Assembly (NCBI GenBank): GCA_965203535.1
Contig: OZ241897.1
Span: 3,968,001 to 4,032,000, forward strand
Reading direction: 5' to 3'
DNA from: JAJDTT01 sp022827025
GTDB lineage: Bacteria; Acidobacteriota; UBA6911; RPQK01; JAJDTT01
Length of the DNA stretch: 64,000 bases
Made by a program: the position numbers and the translations under genes. Under the pieces are notes generated by a model. That model was not told the DNA's origin. It saw only the letters and a list, made by a program, of their open reading frames with translations, and searched no databases. Of this stretch, positions 25,427 to 34,291 are shown piece by piece; within the stretch, counting starts at the first letter, position 1, and every line of letters begins with the position of its first letter.

Positions 25427-27088
25427 ATGAATCTGGTACTGCACATTGTTCACAAGGATTTTCGACATCTCCGCTTCTATCTGGCCGGATGGTTGGGCCT
25501 GGTGATCCTGCGGGCTGCCGTGATCGGATACGGGCCGCTCGACTCCGGGACATGGGACTACGATTCGTTTTTCTACTACGAGCTATTGGCCTGGTTTCCA
25601 CAGATATGCCTGCTGCCGATCATGGTCGCGCGTCTGGTCCAGGATGACTCCCTGGCCGGCAGCACGGCATCCTGGTTGAGCCGGCCAATCTCCGGCGGGC
25701 AGTTATTGGCGAGCAAGTCCCTGTTTCTGGTTCTTGCCGTGGTTCTTCCACTCTTCATAGTCGAGCTGCTGCTCCTCGGCCTCCACGGGGTGACTCTTAG
25801 CGATGTCGCTCGCTCCATCCCTCAGATTCTGGCCTATGAACTCCTTCTGACTTCGGTTTGTCTGCTGCTTGCTGCCCTGACGCGGAACTTGGCCCACGCG
25901 GCCCTTTTGGGATTGCTGGGCATGGTCGGTTGGATGTGGTTCTACAATTTCTCCCGCAGTCTTTTTCTCAAACAGGTTGATCTCGGTGACGCTTTCCTCA
26001 TGTCGCTGGCGACGTCACGGGAAATCGCATTCATGTTGAGCCATCTTGCCGTCGCGGGAGTCGTTGTCAGTCATCAGTATCTGACTCGACGGGCGGGGAA
26101 GAGCGCAACCTTGGCCTGCTCTGGTCTGGTTGTCATCGGCCTGTTCACGGGGATCTGGAGTTGGGATTTCGTAGCATCGGCCCAACGGCTGGACCGGAGG
26201 GTCGTCGATCCGGAACAACTGACACCGCGGATCGAGGAGGAATCCCTGCGTTTCTTCAGGCGCGTCCGGTCCCGGCCTTTGAAGCGAAATATGGTTCTGA
26301 ACGGAAACATTGCATCGGAGGGTTTGCCGCCGGGCGTTTTCGCACTTCCGGAGCAGGTCATTTCACGGGTTTCGTTCGGGTCACGGGAAGAAACGCTCTC
26401 CAGCAGACATGGGCATCCCTACGCTTATGAAGGCGACGGCTTCTGGTGGCGAGTCAATCATCCGCCCAGATTGCATGACGAGAGGGCAACAATCCTCGCA
26501 GAGGCTCTCGGTGGCGTCGCTTTTCTGCACGACGAGACGAGCCCGATACTCGAATACGTCCCTGAGCTGTTGGAGATCAACGAGGAGTCCCACAATCTCC
26601 ATGGCGGGTCTCTCTCCGACCTTACGGCCAAAGTCGTCTTTCTGGTCCAAAAAAACGACATCGCGACATTCCCGCTGGAGCAAGGAGCCCGGTACGACAG
26701 GGGATCGGACCACGTCGAGATCGTCGGAGTGACTACGGACACAGACAGCCTGAGAATCGAACTGGAAGAGTCGCGTCACCGCCTGATCCAGGACCGGATG
26801 AAGAGCCGCTGGTACCTACTGCGCAACCCGGCTACTCGGCAGGTGCTTCTGAGCGAAGGATCACTGGCCTACGCCATTATGTCCCCTCCGATGGCGCCAC
26901 TTTCGTTTCCCATGTTGGGAGTCAGCCATTCGAGTCTGCATTTTCGGTTGCCTTCCACCGACCCTCCCGTCGACCCGGACTGGTTTGAAGACGCCGAGCT
27001 GGTCCGGATCGAGACCAGGAACCTGGGCCGCTTCTCCAAGACGATCCGGATGGAGAACCTGGTCCTGAAAGACATCCCCGGCCCCTGA
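25427..27088 (+). CDS. ABC-2-like permease with large C-terminal soluble domain (paralogue 2)
   Basis: A 553-aa paralogue of the preceding protein with the same layout. The start is NLVLHIVHKDFRHLRFY. Its helices include LVLAVVLPLFIVELLLLGL and LLLTSVCLLLAALTRNLAHAALLGLLG. The shared membrane motif QDDSLAGSTASWLSRPISGGQLL is split by no gap. The extracytoplasmic half ends ELVRIETRNLG ... RMENLVL. ATG 25427 follows GAGGAGGCGGG; upstream in-frame codons would add 33 unconserved residues. Two unequal permeases with one ATPase suggest a heterodimeric exporter. Confidence 0.82.
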   Translation: MNLVLHIVHKDFRHLRFYLAGWLGLVILRAAVIGYGPLDSGTWDYDSFFYYELLAWFPQICLLPIMVARLVQDDSLAGSTASWLSRPISGGQLLASKSLFLVLAVVLPLFIVELLLLGLHGVTLSDVARSIPQILAYELLLTSVCLLLAALTRNLAHAALLGLLGMVGWMWFYNFSRSLFLKQVDLGDAFLMSLATSREIAFMLSHLAVAGVVVSHQYLTRRAGKSATLACSGLVVIGLFTGIWSWDFVASAQRLDRRVVDPEQLTPRIEEESLRFFRRVRSRPLKRNMVLNGNIASEGLPPGVFALPEQVISRVSFGSREETLSSRHGHPYAYEGDGFWWRVNHPPRLHDERATILAEALGGVAFLHDETSPILEYVPELLEINEESHNLHGGSLSDLTAKVVFLVQKNDIATFPLEQGARYDRGSDHVEIVGVTTDTDSLRIELEESRHRLIQDRMKSRWYLLRNPATRQVLLSEGSLAYAIMSPPMAPLSFPMLGVSHSSLHFRLPSTDPPVDPDWFEDAELVRIETRNLGRFSKTIRMENLVLKDIPGP

Positions 27089-27152
27089 CCCGGCTCCGAT
27101 TGTTGATTCCCGGGTATCCGGCTGCTATCAATCTCGCAAGGAGGGAGCGCCG

Positions 27153-28709
27153 ATGAAACCCGGATCACGTCAGACGAACCTGAACCCCCAGTTGGACCGG
27201 CGACGATTCATCCAGGGGAGCGCCGTCACCGCCCTGACCGCCGCCGCTTCCTGTGCCGGACCCGGCGGCGAATCCGCAGGCCGCGAAACGGCAATCGAGC
27301 TGGAGAACCGCAAGCCGGGCACCCGGGACTGGCAATTGACCCGCGTCTGGGTCGACCGCGGAAAGTACCGCAGCGCCCGCATCGAGGGGTACTGCTCCCA
27401 CCAGTCCATCGAAGCCGGCGACACCCTCTCCATCTTTGTCAGCACCGAACCCGCCAGCCCTTTCCGCGTGGACATCTACCGGTTGGGCTACTACGGAGGT
27501 CACGGCGGACGGCTGATGAAATCGGCGGGGCCGTTGGAGGGGAAACCCCAGCCGCTGCCCGAGGTCGGTCCCAATCGGCTGCGCGAGTGCCGGTGGGAAC
27601 CGAGCCTCGAGTTCACGATTCCCGAGGACTGGACCAGCGGAGTCTATCTGGGCAAGCTCTCCACGCTCCCGGCGGGGAACCAGCCCTACTGGCAGAGCTA
27701 CGTGATCTTCATCGTCCGGGACCGGCGGCCGGCGCACCTTCTCTTCCAGTGCTCGGACAACACCTGGCAGGCCTACAACCGCTGGCCCGACGACTACTCC
27801 CTCTACACCCACCCCGAGGGGGCCCATCATCCCGGGGTGGCCGGCAGCTTCGACCGGCCCTACGCCAAGTTCCCCATGTTCTCGGATTTTCCCCTGTCGG
27901 TGGGCACGGGGGAGTTCCTGCTCTGGGAGTATCCCCTCTGCTACTGGCTGGAACGGGAGGGGCTGGACGTCACCTACTGCAGCAACGCCGACGTGCTCGA
28001 GTCTTCATTCGTGACCCGTTGCCGGGCCTTCGTCAGCGTCGGGCACGACGAGTACTGGGATATACGCCAGTACCGGGCCATCGAGACCGCCATCGGAGAA
28101 GGGGTCAACGTCCTCTGGCTCAGCGCCAACGACGTCTACATGGTGAGTCCCTTCACCCCGTCCTCGACCGGCGTCCCCAACCGGATCATCACCCGGCTCC
28201 ACAGCTATGGGCCGCTGCGTCCCGAAGAGATCGAGAGGTATTCGGAGATCCTGGGTCCCTTCAAGGGCGCCGGTCCCGATGAGCGGAACATCATCGGAGC
28301 CCGCACCGTGGTGCCCTTCAACGGATCGGGCGACTGGATCTGCACGGCTCCCGATCACTGGATCTTCGAGGGGACCGGGATGGCCAAGGGGGACTTCATT
28401 CCCGGCCTGGTGGGCTGGGAGTTTCACGGCGACCCCGACCTGGAGCGGGAGGGCCTGGAGGTCGTGGCCCAGGGGACCGTCTGGACCCATGGGGTGACTC
28501 CCGGCGAGTGGGCCGCGACCATCTTCCCCGGTCCCAAGGGGAACTTCGTCTTCAATGCCTCCACCATCTTCTGGGCCCAGGGTCTGGGATCTCCTCCGGG
28601 GCATACCGTGCCCTGGACCCATTTCACCCGGCCCCTCGGCCCCGACCCGAGGGTTCAGCGCATCACGCGAAACCTCATCGACCGGGCCGCCGCTCCGAAC
28701 CCGGCCTGA
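27153..28709 (+). CDS. Tat-exported N,N-dimethylformamidase beta-subunit-like protein
   Basis: A 518-aa protein. The twin-arginine signal DRRRFIQGSAVTALTAAASC ends with a possible lipobox Cys. The body matches the DMFase large-subunit-like domain: IYRLGYYGGHGGRLM, FQCSDNTWQAYNRWPDDYSLY, LDVTYCSNADV, FVSVGHDEYWD and WLSANDVYMVSPF. It ends with GNFVFNASTIFWAQGL. True DMFase needs a small subunit not seen here, and most Tat-exported relatives are uncharacterised, so the family call is firmer than the reaction. The nucleotidyltransferase gene follows after 17 bp. Confidence 0.8.
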   Translation: MKPGSRQTNLNPQLDRRRFIQGSAVTALTAAASCAGPGGESAGRETAIELENRKPGTRDWQLTRVWVDRGKYRSARIEGYCSHQSIEAGDTLSIFVSTEPASPFRVDIYRLGYYGGHGGRLMKSAGPLEGKPQPLPEVGPNRLRECRWEPSLEFTIPEDWTSGVYLGKLSTLPAGNQPYWQSYVIFIVRDRRPAHLLFQCSDNTWQAYNRWPDDYSLYTHPEGAHHPGVAGSFDRPYAKFPMFSDFPLSVGTGEFLLWEYPLCYWLEREGLDVTYCSNADVLESSFVTRCRAFVSVGHDEYWDIRQYRAIETAIGEGVNVLWLSANDVYMVSPFTPSSTGVPNRIITRLHSYGPLRPEEIERYSEILGPFKGAGPDERNIIGARTVVPFNGSGDWICTAPDHWIFEGTGMAKGDFIPGLVGWEFHGDPDLEREGLEVVAQGTVWTHGVTPGEWAATIFPGPKGNFVFNASTIFWAQGLGSPPGHTVPWTHFTRPLGPDPRVQRITRNLIDRAAAPNPA

Positions 28710-28726
28710 GGGAACGACCCATCGCC

Positions 28727-29632
28727 ATGAGCCTGACGTTGCTGGTGCTGGCTGCGGGGATGGGCAGCCGCTACGGGGGCCTCAAGCAGATCGACCCGGT
28801 GGGACCCGGCGGGGAGACTCTGCTGGACTACTCCGTCTACGACGCCGTTCGCGCCGGCTTCGACCGAGTCGTCTTCATCGTGCGTGAGGACATGGAGTCC
28901 GATTTCCGGGCTGCGGCAGGGCGGAGGATCGAGCGGCAGGTGCCGGTGGAATACTGCCGCCAGGAGTTGGAAATGGTTCCCGGGTGGTTCTCCATCCCGC
29001 CTGAGCGCCGCAAACCTTGGGGAACAGGGCATGCCGTGCTGGCGGCCCGGGACGCCATCGGGGGGAACTTCGCCGCCGTCAACGCCGACGATTTCTACGG
29101 CGCCGGCTCCTACCGGAAGCTGGCGGGCCACCTCCAGCAGGCGGCGGACGGCCGCCGCGGGGACTACGGCATGGTGGGATTCCGTCTGCGCGAGACGCTC
29201 TCGGATCACGGCACGGTGGCCCGGGGGGTCTGCCGCAGCCGTCAGGGCCTGCTGGAGCAGGTCGTCGAGCGGACCCGTATCGAGAGGAGCGGTGACGGGG
29301 CCGTTCATACCGATCCGCAGGGACGGGCCCGCAACCTCTCCGGAGACGAGCTGGTCTCCATGAACATGTGGGGGTTCACTCCCAGCATCTTCGAACATCT
29401 TGAACGGGCCTTCGCCCGCTTCCTGCGAGAGCGGGGCCGGGAAGACGGGGCCGAGTTCATGATCCCCACCCTGGTCAACGACCTCGTCGCCGCCGGCCAG
29501 GCGAAGGTCCGGGTGCTCCGGTCCTCCGATTCCTGGTTCGGGGTCACCTACCGGGAGGACCGGGACCGGGTCACGAGTCAGATTCGGGATCTGGTGCGCC
29601 GTGGATCCTACCCTGCTCCCCTTTGGCGATAG
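28727..29632 (+). CDS. Nucleotidyltransferase (sugar-1-phosphate NTP transferase fold)
   Basis: A 301-aa protein. The N-terminal LVLAAGMGSRYGGLKQ is the nucleotide-binding signature of the glucose-1-phosphate thymidylyl/uridylyl-transferase fold, and AVNADDFYG carries the metal-binding Asp. The GGLKQ variant and the MVGFRLRETLSDHG block occur in a distinct, little-studied clade. It has no signal peptide, unlike the preceding gene. ATG 28727 starts exactly at the homology; the frame is open for 70 codons upstream but inside the previous gene. Confidence 0.83.
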   Translation: MSLTLLVLAAGMGSRYGGLKQIDPVGPGGETLLDYSVYDAVRAGFDRVVFIVREDMESDFRAAAGRRIERQVPVEYCRQELEMVPGWFSIPPERRKPWGTGHAVLAARDAIGGNFAAVNADDFYGAGSYRKLAGHLQQAADGRRGDYGMVGFRLRETLSDHGTVARGVCRSRQGLLEQVVERTRIERSGDGAVHTDPQGRARNLSGDELVSMNMWGFTPSIFEHLERAFARFLRERGREDGAEFMIPTLVNDLVAAGQAKVRVLRSSDSWFGVTYREDRDRVTSQIRDLVRRGSYPAPLWR

Positions 29633-29663
29633 GTTTGTCCATAGATAGATAATTCCGAGTCAT

Positions 29664-29685
29664 TTTTTGCTATTTATAGTAAAAA
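29664..29685. promoter_or_regulatory. AT-rich imperfect palindrome in 172-bp intergenic region
   Basis: TTTTTGCTATT and TATAGTAAAAA form an inverted repeat with two mismatches, an obvious AT island in GC-rich DNA. It lies 32 bp after the nucleotidyltransferase stop and 120 bp before the DUF1501 gene. It could be a bidirectional terminator or a regulator site. A TTGACA hexamer at 29744-29749 with TACCGT 18 bp further may be the DUF1501 promoter. Confidence 0.4.
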
Positions 29686-29804
29686 CAGGTCCTATTGCGG
29701 GGAGGCGGTGGATGGCGATGCCAAGCCGGAACAGGAGCGTCGCTTGACACGGATTCGGATTCAGGGGTACCGTCCAAACAGATATCTACCCTGGCGGTGA
29801 TCCC

Positions 29805-31283
29805 ATGAACCTACCTGAAGGTCTCCAGTTTCCGGGACCCGATTCCATTTCGCGGCGGCAACTTCTGGCCCGGTCCGGACTCGGATTCGGCAGCATCGCG
29901 CTGGCCGGTCTGCTGGACTCCGAGAACCTCCTGGGAACGCCGGCGCTCGACAAGGCCCCGCGGCCCTACATGGACCTCAAGCCGCGGAAGGGCCACTTTC
30001 CGGGTCCGGCCAAGGCGGTGATCCAACTGGTCCAGAACGGCGGGCCCAGCCAGATGGATCTGTTCGACCCCAAGCCGGAGCTCACCAAGAGAGCCGGGCA
30101 ACCTCATCCCGACGGGGTCGAGATCCACCAGCCCAACAACCTGAACATCCTCATGCCCTGCCCCTACGAGTTCAAGAAACACGGGCAGTCGGGCATGGAG
30201 ATCGCGGAGGTGCTGCCCCACCTGAGCGGCGTGGCCGACGAGCTCTGCATGGTCCGGTCCATGTACTCGGTGCACAACAACCATCCCGAGGGGCTCAACA
30301 ACCTTCTCACCTCCCAGATCTTTCCGGGCCGGCCGGTGATGGGCTCCTGGATCAGCTACGCCCTGGGAACCGAGAACCAGAACCTTCCCGCCTACGTGGT
30401 GCTCCGGGCGCCGGAGGGATACAGCGTCAGCGGCAAGATCCTCTGGTCCAGCGGGTGGCTCCCGGCGCTCTACCAGGGGGTCGAGTTCAGTTCCATCGGA
30501 ACCCCCGTGCATCACCTCCAGCAGGAGGTCCCCCTGCCGCCGGGGGTGCAGCGGCAGAGCCTCGATCTGCTGGCGAAGCTGAACAGCCGCCACCTCCTGC
30601 ATCACCCCGAGACTTCGGAGCTGGAGGCTCGAATCCAGAACTACGAGCTCGCCGCGCGGATGCAGTTGGCGGCGGCCGACGTCCTGGATCTCTCCCGGGA
30701 ATCGGAAGCCACCCGGAAGATGTACGGCCTGGACAACCCCATGACCGCTCCTTACGCGACCCGCTGCCTCATGGCCCGGCGCCTGGTGGAGTCGGGAGTC
30801 CGGTTCGTGCAGGTCTTCTCGGGCAAGGGCCAGCCCTGGGACAGCCACGACAATCTCAAGACCAACCTGGCCAAGATCTGCGCCCGGACGGACCAGCCGA
30901 CGGCCGCCCTGATCAAGGACCTCAAGAGCCGGGGACTGCTTGAGAGCACCATCATCATGTGGGCCGGCGAGTTCGGCCGGCTTCCCACCACGCAGAACTC
31001 GGACGGGCGGGACCACAACCGCAACGCCTTCACCATCCTGTTCGCCGGAGGGGGCTTCAAGCCCGGGCTGACCTACGGCGCCACCGACGAGTTCGCTTAT
31101 AAGGCGGTGGAGAACCGGGTCAGTTGCCCCGACATGCAGGCCACCTTGTATCGGTTGCTGGGGATCGACCACAGCCGGCTGACCTACCGCCACGGCGGCC
31201 GGGAGGAGACGCCCACCAACCTGGCCATCACCGGCGCCAAGGTGGTGAACGACCTCATCGAGCACCCCTTTCCCGGAGCCTGA
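29805..31283 (+). CDS. DUF1501 family Tat-exported protein (sulfatase-like fold)
   Basis: A 492-aa protein. The Tat signal SRRQLLARSGLGFGSIALAGLL lies at residues 16-37. Family blocks follow: VIQLVQNGGPSQMDLFDPKPE, GMEIAEVLPHLSG, MVRSMYSVHNNHPEGLN, RRLVESGVRFVQVFSG, WDSHDN, IIMWAGEFGRLPTTQ and GRDHNRNAFTILFAGGG. DUF1501 proteins share the alkaline-phosphatase/sulfatase fold and are nearly always paired with a DUF1549/DUF1553 cytochrome, as here (5 bp downstream). Function unproven, probably extracytoplasmic catabolism. Confidence 0.92.
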   Translation: MNLPEGLQFPGPDSISRRQLLARSGLGFGSIALAGLLDSENLLGTPALDKAPRPYMDLKPRKGHFPGPAKAVIQLVQNGGPSQMDLFDPKPELTKRAGQPHPDGVEIHQPNNLNILMPCPYEFKKHGQSGMEIAEVLPHLSGVADELCMVRSMYSVHNNHPEGLNNLLTSQIFPGRPVMGSWISYALGTENQNLPAYVVLRAPEGYSVSGKILWSSGWLPALYQGVEFSSIGTPVHHLQQEVPLPPGVQRQSLDLLAKLNSRHLLHHPETSELEARIQNYELAARMQLAAADVLDLSRESEATRKMYGLDNPMTAPYATRCLMARRLVESGVRFVQVFSGKGQPWDSHDNLKTNLAKICARTDQPTAALIKDLKSRGLLESTIIMWAGEFGRLPTTQNSDGRDHNRNAFTILFAGGGFKPGLTYGATDEFAYKAVENRVSCPDMQATLYRLLGIDHSRLTYRHGGREETPTNLAITGAKVVNDLIEHPFPGA

Positions 31284-31288
31284 CCTCC

Positions 31289-34210
31289 ATGAAATCCGGA
31301 CCCGGATTGCTGGGAGCGTTGCCGCTGCTCTTGTCCACCGTTCTGGCCGCCGCTCCAGGGCCCACCTTCGAAAAGGACGTGCTCCCCATCTTCACGGCCC
31401 ACTGCTTCGCCTGCCACGGCGGCACCTCCATGATCGGCCTGGACCTGCGCACGGCCCAGTCGGTGCTCAGGGGTTCTCACAATGGGACGGTCCTGGTGGA
31501 GGGCAATTCCGCCGAGAGCCTGCTCTACCGGAAGGTGTCCGCCCGGGAGATGCCGCCCAAGGCCTTCAACCTGGACCTGTCCGAGGCCCAGATCGACACC
31601 ATAAAGAACTGGATCGAGGCGGGCGCGCCTCACGAGAAGGTCCAGCCGATCCTTACGGCGGAGCAGGTGGAGCGGTTCAATCACGAGGCGCTGCCCATCT
31701 TCGAAGCCAAGTGCCTCGCCTGCCACGGCCAGGAACCCCCGCCGGGAGGCCTGGATCTGCGGACGCTGGAGGCCACCCTCAAGGGGAGTGAAAACGGGCC
31801 GGTCGTGGTGGAGGGAGCGTCGGAGCTCAGCATCCTGATCCGCATGGTCTCCGCCGGGAGCATGCCGCCGCCGGGAGTCGGATCTCCCCTCACCGAAGAG
31901 GAGATCGACAACCTTCGGGCCTGGATCGATTCCTCCCGCTTCGGACCCGATCTCATCACCGAGGAGCGGGAGACCTTCAGCCTCGCGGAAGCGCCTCCCA
32001 TCACCGGGGAGGACCGGAATTACTGGGCTTTCCGCAAGCCGGAGGCCCCTTCCGTGCCCGGCGTCCGGGACCGGGACCGGGTGCGCACTCCCATCGACGC
32101 CTTCGTTCTGGCCAAGCTGGAAGCCAAGGATCTGGGCCTCTCCCCCGATGAGTCGCGGCCGACGCTCATGCGCCGGGCCTACTTCGATCTCACCGGCCTG
32201 CCTCCGACGCCGGAGGAGATGGAGAAGTTTCTTGCGGACACCCGGCCGGATGCGTACGAACGGCTGGTGAACCGGCTCTTGGAGTCTCCTCATTACGGAG
32301 AGCGCTGGGGCCGCCACTGGCTGGACCTGATGGGCTATACCGACATCACCGGATTCGACAACGATCTTCACACCACCAACCTCTTCGAGGGGATCTGGCG
32401 GTACCGGGACTGGGTGGTGGAGGCGCTCAATCAAGACAAGCCGTATGACCGTTTCCTGACCGAGCAACTGGCCGGCGACGAGCTGGTCGACTGGCGGTCT
32501 GCCCAGGAGTACACGCCGGAGACGGTCCGGCTCCTGACCGCCACCGGCTTCATGCGCAGCAGCATGGACCGGACCGACTCGGACATCGTCAATCTGCCGG
32601 GCGAGCGATACTCGGTCATTTTCGATCTGGTGGAACGGGTCTCCACCGGATTGCTGGGTCTCACCACCGGCTGCGCCCGCTGTCACTCCCACAAGTTCGA
32701 TCCCATTCCCCAGCGCGACTACTACCGGTTGATGGCCGTCTTCACCCCCGCCTTCAATCCCATGCGCTGGAAGCAGCCCAAGGACCGCTTCCTGCCCGAT
32801 GTCTCCCGCGCCGAGCAGGAGGCCATCGAGCGGCACAACGCCGAGATCGACACGCCTCAAACGAAGCTGAAGGAAAAGCTGGCCGCGCTGCGCAAGCCTT
32901 ACGAGGAAATGCTGCTGGACCGGAAGCTGGAGCAGATCTCCGATGAGATCCGCTCCGACGTGAAGACGGCGTGGCAGACGCCCGAAGAGCAGCGCAACGA
33001 GATTCAGAAGTACCTGGCGGAGAAGTTCGCGACGCTGTTGGAGGTGGATCCGGAGGACGTGGACAAGAGCCTCTCGGAAGAGCACAAGGCGGAAGCCGCG
33101 GATTTTCGGAGAAAGATCGATACCCTCGAGGGATACCGGCGCAGCTTCAACAAGATCCAGGCGCTGTTCGACGTGGGGGCTCCCCCCGTGACGCGCCTGT
33201 TGCAACGGGGAGACATCGAGTCTCCCGGACCCCGGGTCGCGCCGGCCGGCTTGGCGGTCCTGAGTCCGCCCGGCCAGGAATCGATCCGGAAACCGGAGGA
33301 GGCCCGGGGGGAAACCAGCGGTTACCGCCTGGGTTTCGCCCAGTGGTTGACCAGCCGCGACCATCCGCTGACGGCGCGGGTCATGGTCAACCGGGTGTGG
33401 CACCACCTGATGGGACGGGGGATCGTCGCCACTCCCGGGAACTTCGGCCGCAACGGTTCGCCTCCCACCCACCCCGAGCTGCTGGACTGGCTGGCGGTGG
33501 ACTTCATGGAGAACGGCTGGTCCGTGAAGCGGCTGATCCGAACCATCATGACCTCCAGCGTCTACCGGCAGGCGCTGCGGCAACCGGACGGCGCGCCCGG
33601 CGAGACGGTGGACCCACAGAACCTGCTCCTCTGGCGCATGAACCTGAAGCGCCTGGAGGCGGAGACGATCCGCGACTCCATCCTGGCGGCCAGCGGCCGG
33701 TTGGACCGGAGTCTGGGAGGAAAGCCGGCGCTGCTTGAGTTCGACGCCTCGGGCCTGCAGACCGTGACGGGCAAGGAACCGGACACTCACAACCCGTTGC
33801 GCCGCAGCCTCTACATTCTGGCCCGGAGAAATTACCCGCTCAATTTCCTGGAGGCCTTCGACTACCCCAAGATCACGGTCAACTGCACCCGCAGGGTGAA
33901 CTCGGTGACGCCGATCCAGTCGCTGACTCTCATGAACGATCCGTTTCTGGTGGAGGAGGCCGGCCATCTGGCCCGGAGGGTCCGTGATCTGGCGGGCGAA
34001 AGTCCCGAAGAGAGAGTCCGGATGGCCTATCTCCTGACTCTCTCACGTCAACCCAAGCCGGAGGAGGTGCAGATCGGCCGGGATCATCTCCGGAAGCAGG
34101 AGCGCAACTATCGGTTCGCCAACGCCTCTCCCGAGACGGCGTCCGAGGCGGCGTTGTCGAACCTCTGCCAGACGCTGCTTGCCACCAACGAATTTCTCTA
34201 CCTGGAATAA
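31289..34210 (+). CDS. PSD1-type cytochrome: two heme-binding PSCyt1 domains, DUF1549 and DUF1553
   Basis: A 973-aa exported protein. After a signal peptide (LLGALPLLLSTVLAAA), two Planctomycete-type cytochrome-c domains each carry a heme motif, CFACH near residue 36 and CLACH near residue 143. DUF1549 follows (LTGLPPTPEEMEKFL, YGERWGRHWLDLMGY), with a CARCHSHKFDPI motif that could take a third heme. DUF1553 ends the protein (HPLTARVMVNRVWHHLMGRGIV, SSVYRQ, RRVNSVTPIQSLTLMNDPF). A charged helical insert of about 150 residues separates the two. It partners the DUF1501 gene; the presumed role is periplasmic electron transfer linked to polysaccharide breakdown. Confidence 0.93.
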   Translation: MKSGPGLLGALPLLLSTVLAAAPGPTFEKDVLPIFTAHCFACHGGTSMIGLDLRTAQSVLRGSHNGTVLVEGNSAESLLYRKVSAREMPPKAFNLDLSEAQIDTIKNWIEAGAPHEKVQPILTAEQVERFNHEALPIFEAKCLACHGQEPPPGGLDLRTLEATLKGSENGPVVVEGASELSILIRMVSAGSMPPPGVGSPLTEEEIDNLRAWIDSSRFGPDLITEERETFSLAEAPPITGEDRNYWAFRKPEAPSVPGVRDRDRVRTPIDAFVLAKLEAKDLGLSPDESRPTLMRRAYFDLTGLPPTPEEMEKFLADTRPDAYERLVNRLLESPHYGERWGRHWLDLMGYTDITGFDNDLHTTNLFEGIWRYRDWVVEALNQDKPYDRFLTEQLAGDELVDWRSAQEYTPETVRLLTATGFMRSSMDRTDSDIVNLPGERYSVIFDLVERVSTGLLGLTTGCARCHSHKFDPIPQRDYYRLMAVFTPAFNPMRWKQPKDRFLPDVSRAEQEAIERHNAEIDTPQTKLKEKLAALRKPYEEMLLDRKLEQISDEIRSDVKTAWQTPEEQRNEIQKYLAEKFATLLEVDPEDVDKSLSEEHKAEAADFRRKIDTLEGYRRSFNKIQALFDVGAPPVTRLLQRGDIESPGPRVAPAGLAVLSPPGQESIRKPEEARGETSGYRLGFAQWLTSRDHPLTARVMVNRVWHHLMGRGIVATPGNFGRNGSPPTHPELLDWLAVDFMENGWSVKRLIRTIMTSSVYRQALRQPDGAPGETVDPQNLLLWRMNLKRLEAETIRDSILAASGRLDRSLGGKPALLEFDASGLQTVTGKEPDTHNPLRRSLYILARRNYPLNFLEAFDYPKITVNCTRRVNSVTPIQSLTLMNDPFLVEEAGHLARRVRDLAGESPEERVRMAYLLTLSRQPKPEEVQIGRDHLRKQERNYRFANASPETASEAALSNLCQTLLATNEFLYLE

Positions 34211-34291
34211 AGGGTGACCGTCCCACCCGGCTGACCTTCACCGCTGTCCATCGAGCGGATCGTAAAATCGCCCCGACCGAGTCGAACCATC

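Noticed and set aside
31184..33967. A 927-codon open frame antisense to the DUF1549/DUF1553 gene
   Set aside because: Its translation has the low-complexity, Arg/Gly/His/Pro-rich character of a GC-rich antisense frame and no recognisable domain, while the plus strand has an unmistakable family protein.
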